Positions 43,727 to 53,961 of a stretch of 64,000 bases of DNA are shown in pieces (positions within the stretch are counted from its first letter, which is position 1; each line of letters starts with the position of its first letter). Below the pieces are notes generated by a model, which was not told the DNA's origin, did no database searches, and saw only the letters and a program-made list of their open reading frames with translations. The DNA lies in the NCBI GenBank assembly GCA_022376465.1, contig JACDTU010000020.1:248001-312000 (forward strand). The letters run 5' to 3'. The position numbers and the translations under genes were made by a program. The DNA comes from Cubamyces lactineus. Lineage: Eukaryota > Basidiomycota > Agaricomycetes > Polyporales > Polyporaceae.

Positions 43727-45430
43727 ATGGTCGAGGACAAGTACATCGGACTTGCTCTCGCAATCTCCAGCTCACTAGCTATCGGCACCAGCTTCATCCT
43801 CACCAAAAAGGTCCGCCTACCCCGCACGCACGCTCTGCATACCTAATGCTCAGCCGTACATCTAGGGCCTCAACCAAGCAGGAGAATCTGCATATGCATC
43901 GGCATCTGATAACTATGCCTACTTCAGAAACCCACTGTGGTGGGCTGGGATGTCAACATGTGAGTGCTGCCGTTCTATAGCGTACCAGGTGGGTCTAATG
44001 TCTCCCGTCAGTAATTGTCGGAGAAGGTATGTGTCTCCTCTACGAGAATTGGAAGAAGAAATGATCCTGAACTCGGAAATGAAGTTGCCAACTTCGCGGC
44101 ATACACATTCGCCCCTCCAATTCTCGTAACACCTCTAGGTGCACTGAGTGTGATCATCGGGTATGTCATGTTGAGCCCTACCCCACATTCCTCTGGTCTG
44201 GAACTGTACGCAGTGCCATCCTTGCCTCATTCCTCCTTGACGAAGAACTTGGCCACCTTGGCCGAGTAGGCTGCTCATTATGTCTGCTGGGTTCTCTCAT
44301 AATTGTGCTGCACGCACCACCGGACAAAGATGTCAAAACGGTGGACGACATCCTCTACTATGCTAGACAACCAGGTCAGTGGATTTCTGCCGCTGTGATG
44401 TACACTAGCCAACACACGTTACTAGGCTTTATGATGTACTGTTTTACGGTGCTCGTATTCAGCCTGGTCATGATATACGGTGTGGTGCCTAAATACGGGC
44501 GAACGAATCCCACCGTCTACATCTCGATATGTTCCCTCGTCGGTTCCGTGTCCGTCATGGCCATCAAGGGCTTCGGCGTTGCCGTCAAGCTCACCCTCGC
44601 CGGGCACAACCAGTTCACCCACCCGAGCACATACGTCTTCGGCGTGACCGTCGTCGTATGCATCCTCGTGCAGATGAACTACTTCAACAAAGCGCTCGAC
44701 ACCTTCTCCACCAACGTGTACGTCTCATGCTCCTCGAGCCATCCCGCGCGCCCCACCCTCCAGCTGACACGCACCGCGCAGGGTCAACCCGATGTACTAC
44801 GTCGGCTTCTCGACCGCCACGATCGTCGCGTCCGTCATCCTCTTCCAGGGCTTCAACACGGACGACCCCGCGAACTCCATCTCGCTCCTCGCCGGGTTCA
44901 TCACCACCTTCCTCGGCGTGCACCTCCTCGAGATCTCGCGCAAGCCCGACCCCGCCGCCGCCCCGCACCCGCACCACTCCGCGCTCCAGTCCGGGCTGAT
45001 GAACCCGCGGCTGAGCATCTCGGGCCGCATGTCCATCGACGGCTGGAACGGCGCGGCGGGCACCCCGATTGGGGGACACCACTCGGGCGTGCCGTTCTCG
45101 CCTGCGCACGGCCGGAGGAGCTCGCTCTATCGGCACCAGAGCCAGACGCTGTTCAACGCGTTTGAGGAGGACGAGGAGTACGCGGACTATCCTGGGGGTA
45201 TGGGGAATGGGAACGGGAACGGGAATGGGGGCGCGCATGGGAGCGGGGTGGGACTGAACACGCTCCACGAGGGCGTGGAGGACGACGAGCTTGAGGCGGC
45301 GGACGAGCGGACGCACCTCCGGTTCGGCGAGCGGCGGGTGAGCGGGCACGGGCACGGGCACGGGTCGCGGAGCCACAGTCGCTCGCCGCGCGAGTCGCAG
45401 AGCGAGTTCCGCCGCTCGCCGCGGATATGA
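43727..45430 (+). CDS. NIPA-type magnesium transporter
   Basis: The product starts [20 protein letters not shown] with FILTKKGL. Successive blocks follow: [147 protein letters not shown] and [20 protein letters not shown]. That is about nine membrane helices of the DMT-superfamily NIPA fold. The long cytosolic tail is disordered, with a GNGNGNGN stretch and [13 protein letters not shown]. Animal NIPA proteins transport Mg2+; the fungal role is inferred. With MRS2 this is the second Mg2+ transporter in the window. Six or so introns. Confidence 0.88.
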
Positions 45431-45963
45431 GTGCCCGGGCCACGACGATTGTACAGGGACGGTTTTGCTTTGGCTCGTTGATGATTTATCGGACGATTAA
45501 TGCAGGTAATATACGTTCATGCTATTTGTGTATCTGGGACCTCAGTGTCGAACCGCCGTTTTCATGTCCCTCCAGCAACAAACTTCGCGTTCGCGGTCCG
45601 GACCTCACTGACTGGCTCTCTCTGATCGCCGCTGATTCACAAGCGCGCGCCTTGCAACGTTCGTCCAAGCTCTTATGTATCATGCAATTCACAAGATGCG
45701 CGCTTGATAGAAGAACATATGCCATTCACGAGCGGTTGAACGCTACTCAATCCACGAATCCGATACATGCACTGTACAAAATCAACCCATCGAATAGCTG
45801 GGTCACGGTGTCAACCGTTGAGGGCTGACTTGATATCGTTACGAGAAGCACTGGTGAGCTCAAGGTCAGTGCACGATGTAACGGCTGATCTCACAAATAT
45901 CACATCGCACCTGTGAGTGGAGTTGAAGATTACCACAACCATGTTCGCCGCAAACTAATCGCT
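45431..45963. other. Intergenic between convergent NIPA and B2 genes
   Basis: No gene is recognised. A 133-codon frame here lacks coding features. Confidence 0.4.
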
Positions 45964-47639
45964 TCAAAGAATGTAGTTGTTATAGTACGGCCACATCTCT
46001 GGATAGCAAACCAACAAGGCCTTCCAGACTTTCTCCACCTCACTCTGAGCCCGAGGATCGGCCCACGGGTATTGCATTGCTGACCAGTTGTCTACATACT
46101 CTGAGAAGGCGGCTTCAGGACTTGGCAAGTTCGCGGGCCTAGTGACCTGTTCTCGCTTCGATGCCGTCCTAGGACGCTTCAGGCCTTTGGTAGTCCCCCT
46201 CAGCTCAAATGGTGAACCAAGCGTTCCTCCTTCAAGTATCGTAGGCGCTTGTTGCTTCGAGGCAGTGATTCTGGCCTTCTTACGCGTCCTAGCCTCTTCA
46301 GGGCTCGAGGGCGAGGAGAGGTTTGTGAATTTCTCCACCATCCCAGCTAGAGGCTCCCGATCAGGAGTAGAATCACGAGTAGCATATTGAGATCGGGATT
46401 GTTCTCCGATATGATATATTAGCTGCAAAGTACTTATACGCTGGTAGTAGATTGACAAACTCACCATTGATGTCACCGACTGGCAATGATGATCGAAGTT
46501 CAGCTTCGGATAGGCCTGAACTAGGTGTCTCAGCTCGCTCGTATTCGCTAGCGAGCTCTGAGCCTTCCGAGTCATTCTCCCTCAGCAACCAAAGTGACTC
46601 TGGACCGCCCTTATCAGCATTAGAGATAGCCTGAGCTACAGGGGGCCTAGATCCAGAGCTTTGGGCAATCTTTGGACCTTCGACCTGTGGTTGGTTTGGC
46701 GAAGACTCCAGAATTCTAAGTACAAAGATCCCACACCATGAGTGGGAGCCCGGACTTTGAGAAGTCAAGAACAGAACAAGCTCACGCGGTCATAGTGATC
46801 TTTTCCTTCGCAAGGCCAGCGGACGGACGTTTGCCGGAACGTGACGCGCTATGCAAGTTGCCATTGTCATGTCACCAATATAAATGACAGATAATTTGGA
46901 GATTCACGTACATTGGAGATCGGACATCCCAGCTTGTTGACTCTGAAGTCTGACTATCCGGCGATGCGGGGCTCTTGTCGACACTGTACAGTGGGTCTTG
47001 TAAGATGACAGAGCCGGGATCGGGTGTTGACCTCGTGTGAATAGTCCAACACCAGAACGGACCTGAAACTGCGAACAGTTCAATATGTTTCTGTGGGGTG
47101 GGCACAGTATGCTGTTGGAGATAGAAGTCTGCGTCCCTCGTCACCTGCCGTTTTGCTAGGATGATCCTGTTGAGAATCGCCATTTTGTATTCAGTGAATT
47201 CCCATTCTGGTATCCTGGCGAGGTTTGGAACTTTTTTGGCTTCATGTAGGAAAGGAATGATCCCTGTGAGATGCTCAGCATGTAGGGACTGCATCACAGC
47301 CAACGCAGTTTCCAAGCTCGCAAGATGGCTTCCTTGTCCCCATGCAGGAATGCGGTAGGTAGGGGACGGAAGCATTGAACCGTAATCGGGATACTTGCAT
47401 CGAAGTCGGATCTTTCCATCATTGTTCGCCTCCTTGTAGAAAACGGCTTGCTGTGGGCGCACGGGTAGCCGGAAGGTTTGGTTCAACGCCACATCCCATG
47501 CACAGTACCAGTCGGACTCATTGTTCGTAGGATTGCATGCAGAGGCAGCGCCAGCCACTACCGCCAAGAGGAGCACTGGCGTAGGAGCAAACGGGAGAGA
47601 AGGAATAGCATCCAAAGCTGATAAGTCTGAGAAAGACAT
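45964..47639 (-). CDS. Gene B2: diverged homologue of B1, paired with A4
   Basis: Three exons fit canonical sites. Exon 1 (from 47639, MSFSDLSALDAIPSLPFAPT) carries a hydrophobic run (PVLLLAVVAGAASACNP), then EANNDGKIRLRCKYPDYGSM, WEFTEYKMAILNRIILAKRQ and ELFAVSGPFWCWTIHTRS, all with counterparts in B1. Exon 2 gives ILESSPNQPQVEGPKIAQ and a Ser/Glu-rich stretch (NDSEGSELASEYERAETPSS). Exon 3 gives basic clusters (ARTRKKARITASKQQ, KGLKRPRTASKRE) and the conserved end YPWADPRAQSEVEKVWKALL followed by VCYPEMWPYYNNYIL (stop at 45964). The disordered middle differs from B1, whereas the two ends are conserved. The function is unknown. It is divergent from A4. Confidence 0.62.
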
Positions 47640-47684
47640 CGATGCCCAGCGAATGAATGTAGGTGGAGGGCAGTGACAGGTAGT

Positions 47685-47691
47685 ATTTATA
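47685..47691 (-). promoter_or_regulatory. TATA box of B2
   Basis: The minus strand reads ATGTATAAATACT, almost identical to the B1 box, about 46 bp before the B2 ATG. Confidence 0.6.
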
Positions 47692-48040
47692 CATCCGCTT
47701 CATGCATCCTGCTCGTACTGGTGGGTGTTGAGAAATCACCAATCGGAGTGCATAGAACTTCAGGAAGCTGTATTTGCCCCCGGACGCCACCTTGCATGCC
47801 AGCGGTACGGCAAAACCTGAACACACTATTGCCACCTTCAAGCTGAACGCCACCTCGCAGATCCATTTACCTTCTCACGGTTCTGTAACGTGTAGTAGTG
47901 GTAGTAGTAGTATTTCAAAGGAGGACAGGCGTACTCTCCACAGCACTAGTCAATACGGTACATCCCGAGCGCTAGCTACTTCCGCCGTTCTCCTCGCGGA
48001 GGTATACGAAGTGGCGAGCTTCAGCCACATTTTATTGGCT

Positions 48041-48167
48041 TTTTCGCGGCGGGTCGCCTCGCCTCGCATGGGGCGGTTGATGCCTTGCGTGGCGCGCTGT
48101 CTGCCGCATATCTGCCTTGCGCCAGCCTAAATCTGCATAACCCCACAGGTGCCATGCGCTTTGTGAA
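48041..48167 (+). repeat. Cassette intergenic element, copy 1
   Basis: TCGCCTCGCCTCGCATGGGG ... TTGCGTGGCG ... ATATCTGCCTTGCGCCAGCC ... GTGCCATGCGCTTTG. Related to 32593-32692 (minus) and to copy 2. Confidence 0.8.
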
Positions 48168-48183
48168 AGAGCCCCAATAGAGC

Positions 48184-48325
48184 TTTTTCCGCAGCGGGTT
48201 TGCCTCGCCTCGCATGGGGCGGTTGACGCCTTGCGTGGCGCACTCTCAGGCGCCGCATTCTCTTGCCGTATCTGCCTTGAGTCAGCGGATCTGCATGATC
48301 CCATGGGCGCCATGCGCTTTGCGGC
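48184..48325 (+). repeat. Cassette intergenic element, copy 2
   Basis: A direct repeat of copy 1 (TTGCCTCGCCTCGCATGGGG ... GCGCCATGCGCTTTGC) with a short insertion near 48245-48262. Confidence 0.8.
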
Positions 48326-48366
48326 AACTCTGTTGAGCGTCATCAGAATGCCGAGCTTGGTTACAG

Positions 48367-48374
48367 TATATAAA
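48367..48374 (+). promoter_or_regulatory. TATA box of A4
   Basis: TATATAAA, about 103 bp upstream of the A4 ATG, matching the A1 arrangement. Confidence 0.6.
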
Positions 48375-48476
48375 GGGTATCCAAGTGATCAAGTACGGTC
48401 TCTGTACCACTCAGGCTACCAGCGCACTCATCCTACCGCTAGTCCTACACAACTACACGGCACTACGATTGCACAC

Positions 48477-49013
48477 ATGACTAAATCCCGACTCGGGCGC
48501 GAGACTCGTCAAATTTCCGTGATCTTTGGATACCATGTCACCAATTTCGATGCATTCGACTATTGCCGGCGTCGCCAAATTGCGGGTTTGACACACGATA
48601 CCCCATTCCCGTCGAAGGATGAAGAAATGGACTTAGAACTGTATGGCAGGGCAATCGTTAAGGACTTGTGCCAGCGCCTTTCGCTATCGTCACGTCCTAT
48701 AACAGTCGAGGTGGGATTGATCCCTCGGCCAGGCCGCACGAGCGACATCGATGTCGAAACTGAAGATGAAGATGAAGATGAAGACATCCCACAAGCAGGA
48801 CACCCAACGATAGCGAAGTGCGGCCATTACAACTACGAGCTGGTGATCGCCTTTACAAAAGTAATCACCTGGGATGGATGTCGAGCCACGGAGGATATGC
48901 GTAACGAGGCAGCTGCGAAGATTCCCAAGCAGCTCATCGAGGACGTCAAGAAATTGCTGATGCGTCAGGATAACCCTGTCTGGTGGAAGGGGGGTAGTGA
49001 CCCGCGTGATTGA
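48477..49013 (+). CDS. Gene A4: diverged homologue of A1-A3, paired with B2
   Basis: A 178-codon intronless gene starting MTKSRLGRETRQISVIFGYH. It shares with A1-A3 the N-terminal strand/helix (ISVIFGYHVTNFDAFDYC), a central hydrophobic strand (YNYELVIAFTKVI) and the C-terminal block MRNEAAAKIPKQLIEDVKKL followed by LMRQDNPVWWK. It is longer because of an acidic insert (ETEDEDEDEDEDIP). No signal peptide or known domain was recognised. Strong divergence from A1 with conserved blocks and frame indicates purifying selection over time. Confidence 0.65.
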   Translation: MTKSRLGRETRQISVIFGYHVTNFDAFDYCRRRQIAGLTHDTPFPSKDEEMDLELYGRAIVKDLCQRLSLSSRPITVEVGLIPRPGRTSDIDVETEDEDEDEDIPQAGHPTIAKCGHYNYELVIAFTKVITWDGCRATEDMRNEAAAKIPKQLIEDVKKLLMRQDNPVWWKGGSDPRD

Positions 49014-49834
49014 GATCCCATGGCATGTTGGATGTAGCGGCGATGCTGTGACAGGTATGTCTTCTCTAGGATCCTTAGTAGTACGATATCACTAGTACTT
49101 ATGCCCTTCGAGGATAGATCACCTACGGTTGTTCTTGGGTGGAGCAATGCGCCGTATGAAGGGTGGTACAAGATGGTATGGGGCGAAGGAGGTCATTGAC
49201 ACCTACTAAGCATACATTGTCACGCCACGATTTTTGTGCTCGTAATTTACAAATCCAACTTGAAAGAGATGCCTTGTCGAATTCTTGATTCGTTGCATGC
49301 CTATAGAGCTGTCTCAACAGTCGCCCCACATTCAATCATCGTTATCTGGAAGCAATAAGTAGAACAGCGTAGTGACTTGGCCGTTAGTCCGTTAGTACGC
49401 CTCACCACGGCATATGTGTTGACAACAATATGTTCTCATGATACAAACACAGGCTGCGGCGCTTGTGATATCATGATCCATGGCTGACATCGACGCACCT
49501 AGGAGTAGGCAAGCAATCCGCGCGCCATCTGCCAAACTTGTCAAATATCAATGTTAGCTGCGGGACGGCAAAGCGCTCATGTCAAAGTCCATAATGTTAC
49601 AACAGTTTGTCAAGGGAGCTACCGCGCATGGTACGGAATGGCATTGCAGTGGTGTCAGTCCGCTGCACCCCACACGCAGACCCGCATCCCACAAGGGAAC
49701 ACCGCTGCTAGGGAAGTCCTTGCATCACGACCATCTCGGGCTTCCGATGAAGTCGATGAAAACTACCTTCTCTGCTTCAGTGGACAGATCGCGACGCGTC
49801 CCATCGTGATATCCCCTGAGGTCCGCATGGTTAA
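49014..49834. other. Intergenic
   Basis: No gene is recognised. It may contain the first exon of the membrane protein gene that follows. Confidence 0.4.
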
Positions 49835-51484
49835 ATGTCTGCTCCAAGTTCCACACCGACGCCTTCATGCATGCCCCCGCCGACTTGCACCCCCTCGAAC
49901 TTGCCTACGGAACAGCGTGCTTGGCAAAGGTTGAGCTCGTCCCTTCCACCCGACGTGTCCACGGCGATGCCTAGGAGCAGGAGCAGGAGAATGCGTGGCG
50001 ACGGCGGCTTGCAAGAACTCACCCATCCCATACATATCAATCGGACCTCTCCGAGCAGCCAGGACGCAGGACCCGCTCCCTCCCCGACCGCTGTGCTTAC
50101 GAGCACGTCCACTCCTTCCCCATCACCCACCTCCGCTGCGCCAGCATCGTTCTTCAACTTCATAAGCACCCCAAACGTGCCGAAATGTGCCCGGGGCAAG
50201 GTGGAGTGGTCGCACAGCGGGGCGGACACGACCATCAGTCTCCAACTCACCTCCTCGTCCGGGAACGGTCCACATGTTCCTTTGGGATCCAACCTCAATG
50301 TAAACGCAGATTCGTTTAGCTGGTACGCCAACTACACGTCGGGGATGTATGTCATGACGGCTACCGGTCCCGGCATAGACGTGACATCGCTCCCCTTCCA
50401 GATTGGTGAGCCCGGGTCCGATCCAACCTGTTTGCCGGCAGGGACCGCCTCCGCCTCCGTTCCATCATCCTCCCCAAGCCTAGCCGCCGATCCGAGCCCA
50501 TCGACTTCTCCTCTACAAGCCTCGGTGACCCCACTGTCGACCGGAGGCCCTCCCGCTACGCAGACCTCTGCGACTCCAACCGTACTTATATTCCCACCTT
50601 CTGTAGTGAAGAGCGAGCCCGTCATAAGCGCATCCACCTATACGAGCTCGGATACGCAGAACACGCAGAACACGCAGAACACGCGGAGCACGCAGAGCAC
50701 ACAGAGTGGGGCTAGTACGAGCGCAGCCGCCCCTACTGGAGGAGCAGAGCAAGGCCATTCGAGTCCGATGGCGGGCATCATCGTAGGAAGCGTAGCTGCC
50801 GTGATCGTCATCGCGATTGTGGGTATCTGCGTCTCCGCCCTCTGGCGACGACGAGCTCGGAACGCGTCCGTCTCTCGGCCCTCTACACGGCGACGCTCCG
50901 CGAATTGGATTGGCCTCTCATACGATGACGATGACGACTTCCCGGATTCGAGCGGCTCCTCGCCGATGGACGAGAAGTCGCTTGAGGGATCAGTCAGGAA
51001 GCCTCCGGTGGCGTTGTCGCGGCTAGAGCCCAACCGTCGCAAACCGTCCACACATTCGTTTACACCGATACCAGTCACCACGCCAACCTCCCCCCTGGGC
51101 ATGCAACCCGACGTTCTCATTCCCACAAAGACTGCAATGGATGCGGAACGGGCAGACTCACCGGCGAATCGTCGCAACTCCTACCGGACACGCAAACCAG
51201 TGCCGCAACTGCTCCCGGCTGAAGACGAGGCCGGCGAAATGTTGTCAGCGGGAGAGCTGGAGAGCCCGAAGGAGGATGGGCGCAGCCCGACATCGGCCGT
51301 GCCCTCGAGCGCAACGTCAAGGATGTACCGTGGGCGCGACAGTGGGTATAGCGCCCGGTCGCGATTGTCGATGGACAAGGAGAATGCGAGGGCATCGAGT
51401 GTCATTGACCCACAGCTCTTTGGTGCCTGTGCGAAACCGATGCAATCGGTCGTCCCAGCGGTTCCGCCACTTCCGTCCTTCTGA
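49835..51484 (+). CDS. Single-pass membrane protein, paralogue 3
   Basis: The order is a Pro/Ser/Thr-rich N-terminus, the shared ectodomain (FFNFISTPNVPKCARGKVEW ... YTSGMYVMTATGPGIDVTSL), a Ser/Thr stem with a degenerate NTQNTQNTRSTQSTQS repeat, a membrane helix (MAGIIVGSVAAVIVIAIVGI) with WRRRAR stop-transfer, and a cytoplasmic tail. The tail carries YDDDDDFPDSS, SRLEPNRRKPS and SPTSAVPSSATSRMYRGRDS. The last two motifs are shared with the 12280-13536 gene, so these two are the closest pair. ATG 49835 gives no signal peptide; a short upstream exon or an intron near 50030-50077 may change the N-terminus. The function is unknown. Confidence 0.72.
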   Translation: MSAPSSTPTPSCMPPPTCTPSNLPTEQRAWQRLSSSLPPDVSTAMPRSRSRRMRGDGGLQELTHPIHINRTSPSSQDAGPAPSPTAVLTSTSTPSPSPTSAAPASFFNFISTPNVPKCARGKVEWSHSGADTTISLQLTSSSGNGPHVPLGSNLNVNADSFSWYANYTSGMYVMTATGPGIDVTSLPFQIGEPGSDPTCLPAGTASASVPSSSPSLAADPSPSTSPLQASVTPLSTGGPPATQTSATPTVLIFPPSVVKSEPVISASTYTSSDTQNTQNTQNTRSTQSTQSGASTSAAAPTGGAEQGHSSPMAGIIVGSVAAVIVIAIVGICVSALWRRRARNASVSRPSTRRRSANWIGLSYDDDDDFPDSSGSSPMDEKSLEGSVRKPPVALSRLEPNRRKPSTHSFTPIPVTTPTSPLGMQPDVLIPTKTAMDAERADSPANRRNSYRTRKPVPQLLPAEDEAGEMLSAGELESPKEDGRSPTSAVPSSATSRMYRGRDSGYSARSRLSMDKENARASSVIDPQLFGACAKPMQSVVPAVPPLPSF

Positions 51485-51862
51485 TCACGGTAGTTTTTGG
51501 CTTTCAAGCGCGATACCAGGGACGCTGTTATTCGCGAGAGTTGTTAGATACATTCGCTTAGTCTTACCCCACTCGGTCATTACTGCACTTGGAGACACTG
51601 CTTGTTCTGGAATCTGATTGATGTTTGTACGAATGGACGCATCCGGTCAAATTTTGGCATTGGGAGATGTACTAGTTTACATACCACGGCTGCATAACTT
51701 CTTACTCGCTCTTGCAAAGCGCGCGCTGTATACCATTATAACGCTACGTCGGCGACGAGAACGACGCGGATGCGAATGAGGGATGAGCAGGAGTGAATTA
51801 TATAGAGCAGGGGTACGATAGATATGTAGGCAATGCAAGGAGCTCAGTCGAGGTACCGATGA
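51485..51862. other. Intergenic between convergent genes
   Basis: Nothing coding is seen. Confidence 0.4.
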
Positions 51863-52643
51863 CTATGCGGATGGGTCGGACTTGTTCTCCTCTTTCGAGG
51901 CCTCCTCTGCGGCCTTCATTTTCTTGCCTAGAATCTTCGCACTCACCTGCACGGCATTTGTAAGTTGTCAAGACGTAGGATGCTGGATATCGTAGGACGT
52001 ACGTTACGTATATGCATGGCAGCGCGGTCGACTCCGAACTCCTTGCTCCTCTTATACTGCTCAAGAGCCTCTTCAAGGTAACCACAAGCCTCCAGCACTG
52101 CGGCCAGGTTGAATGCGATCTCTGCATCTTCAGGAGCAAGCGAAGCAGCGACCCTATCGCAGTATGAAGACATGAGGAAAGAGCGAGGATGCGTGATATA
52201 GATATTCGCACCGTAGGTGATGCAGAGCGAGATCTGGCCTGCTAACGGGCGACACAATGTACGCACTAGCTAGGTCTTGACTAGGTCAGACAAGCAAGGA
52301 GAAGACATAGAGCTAAAACATACTAGTATGAGCGTCCGCACTAGAAGGTTGCAGAGCAATCGCTTCCTTCCATGAAGAAATAGCTTCGTCGTATTCCTCT
52401 ATCGCGTCACGTTTGAATCCCTCCGTACACCTGCGATTGAAAAGCACATGCTTACTCAAGTGGTAGTGCGTGACACCGAGGTTGAACAGAGCACTTGCGG
52501 TACGCTTCATGTCTACGCTTCGTTTATACGATGCCTTCAAGTATATACGTTAGCTGCACGCGCAGACAATGGTAAATACCCACCTTAGCAGCCTGGACGT
52601 CGCCCTCTTCGAGCTTTTGGGTCCCCTCCTCGAGACATTGCAT
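51863..52643 (-). CDS. Tetratricopeptide repeat protein
   Basis: Spliced exons give MQCLEEGTQKLEEGDVQAAK, AAYKRSVDMK-like RTASALFNLGVTHYHLSK, YDEAISSWKEAIALQPSSAD, LAPEDAEIAFNLAAVLEACG, YLEEALEQYKRSKEFGVDRA and the tail SAKILGKKMKAAEEASKEEN with KSDPSA (stop 51863-51865). These are about three canonical TPR units forming a helical scaffold, followed by a charged C-terminus. Soluble, small (about 180-200 residues) and probably a protein-interaction adaptor. The first in-frame ATG is at 52643, but coding potential (TSTTPNSSAVDPAEVEA) extends upstream to about 52690, so a further 5' exon is likely. Confidence 0.7.
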
Positions 52644-53010
52644 TGCCTCGACTTCCGCTGGGTCAACAGCAGACGAATTGGGGGTGGTCGAAGTAGCCCA
52701 TCCTAGTGTTTGGCTAGTAAGAGGGCAGGTATGGAGCGCTCATATTCATTGCTCACGTCTTGTGAACTTGGGGAGAGCCGTTCGCGCACCGGAAGTCACG
52801 TTCAGTCGGGCAGAAGACGCGAGGTGCAAAGAACGGGTAGCGGACAAACGAGCAGAGCGCAAGGCAGAGTTGCGAAGCTGGAGTAGACAGTTTCTGGCAG
52901 ACATGGTGGCGGTCGAGGGTGTAGTTAGTAGCGATCGGACACGAACTCTGCCAGTGTAGCGTCCTCACGCGCTTGCGGGTACGCGAAAATATCCTCCGGA
53001 TAAAAAAAAC
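52644..53010. other. Intergenic, TPR gene 5' region and tRNA terminator
   Basis: It contains the unresolved first exon of the TPR gene. Positions 53001-53010 read TAAAAAAAAC, so the minus strand has a run of eight T just after the tRNA, a Pol III terminator. Confidence 0.5.
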
Positions 53011-53083
53011 TGATCGAGGCCGGGATCGAACCGACGACCGCCTGTGTGTAAGACAGGTGTGATAACCACTACACCACTCGACC
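53011..53083 (-). tRNA. tRNA-Val (anticodon UAC)
   Basis: On the minus strand the acceptor stem GGTCGAG pairs with CTCGATC (one G-U), followed by discriminator A. The D arm contains the box A-like GGTGTAGTGG. The anticodon stem CCTGT/ACAGG encloses loop CTTACAC with anticodon TAC. The T arm is GTCGG-TTCGATC-CCGGC with box B. No intron. It reads GUA valine codons. A T-run terminator follows directly. Confidence 0.95.
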
Positions 53084-53961
53084 TTGGCTTGCTAAATCAC
53101 AAAGCAAGTCATATTCTGTTTGCCCTACTTACCTACTTATAGTGATTGGCTATTTCTCTCAGAGGTACTGGGAGACAAGGTTGTGCTCCGCTCTTTTTTT
53201 CTTCTTTTTTTTATGGTCCTGGGTATCCTAGATTACACGTATATACTACACGCAGTGCTTTACAGCCGTCTGCTCTAGGGCCGAAGCCCGCGGGTTTTGT
53301 CGTGGATCCCGCACACACGTATCGCGCCTGCCGCTGAGCGTATGGTCCCAGCGTTGGAGAGGGTGAGGGGCGGTTGTGCTCCGCTCGAGCTCGAACAACA
53401 AACAAGTTCGACCCGGTCACCGCCTGATGCAGTCCTTGTTGAGCTGGAATGCCAAGGCTATCAAGTTTATAGCTCTACAGCCGTCGCGCCGAAGCCTCAT
53501 GGGCACAGCTTAGGGTTCTTTGGACGTCGGACGCTAGTATCAAGCTGGTAGGATTACTAGTCCGATGTCTGAGGTACGTCATGGTAGAGGATACTAATGC
53601 TCAGGTTTCGAAGTTGCTGATGCCGAGAGCCTAAAGTCACAAACACACAAGTATAGTGGCTCTTTGTACGAATTCAAAGTTCAGAGGTGCCACGCGCGTA
53701 TGACTGCGTTGCCTATCTCGGTACAGCCGTGGGTGGCTTTAGGAGCTGGAAGGTGAGTTTGTCACTACCGCGGCTCGGACATTGTGTATTCTCATGACAG
53801 CGCGCATCATAGACATGGCATTCGCTCCTCGACATCCGCGCTCCCGCGCAGGGTAGACAGCATATCGGACAGCAACCAGTATCGCTACTCCGGCCGCCTT
53901 GTAGAAGCCTCCCACGTACAGTCGCCGACATTGGTGCTCGTCCGCCTTGTCGCATGCTACC
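53084..53961. other. Intergenic
   Basis: No gene is recognised. Poly-T/C tracts occur near 53190-53215. The short words GGTTGTGCTCCGCTC and CAGCCGTC...GCCGAAGCC each occur twice about 200 bp apart. Confidence 0.4.

Larger units (their letters stand above)
47640..48476. promoter_or_regulatory. Bidirectional intergenic region of the B2/A4 pair
   Basis: It holds TATA boxes for both genes and two tandem copies of the cassette intergenic element. A GTAGTAGTGGTAGTAGTAGT simple repeat lies near 47890-47910. Confidence 0.6.
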
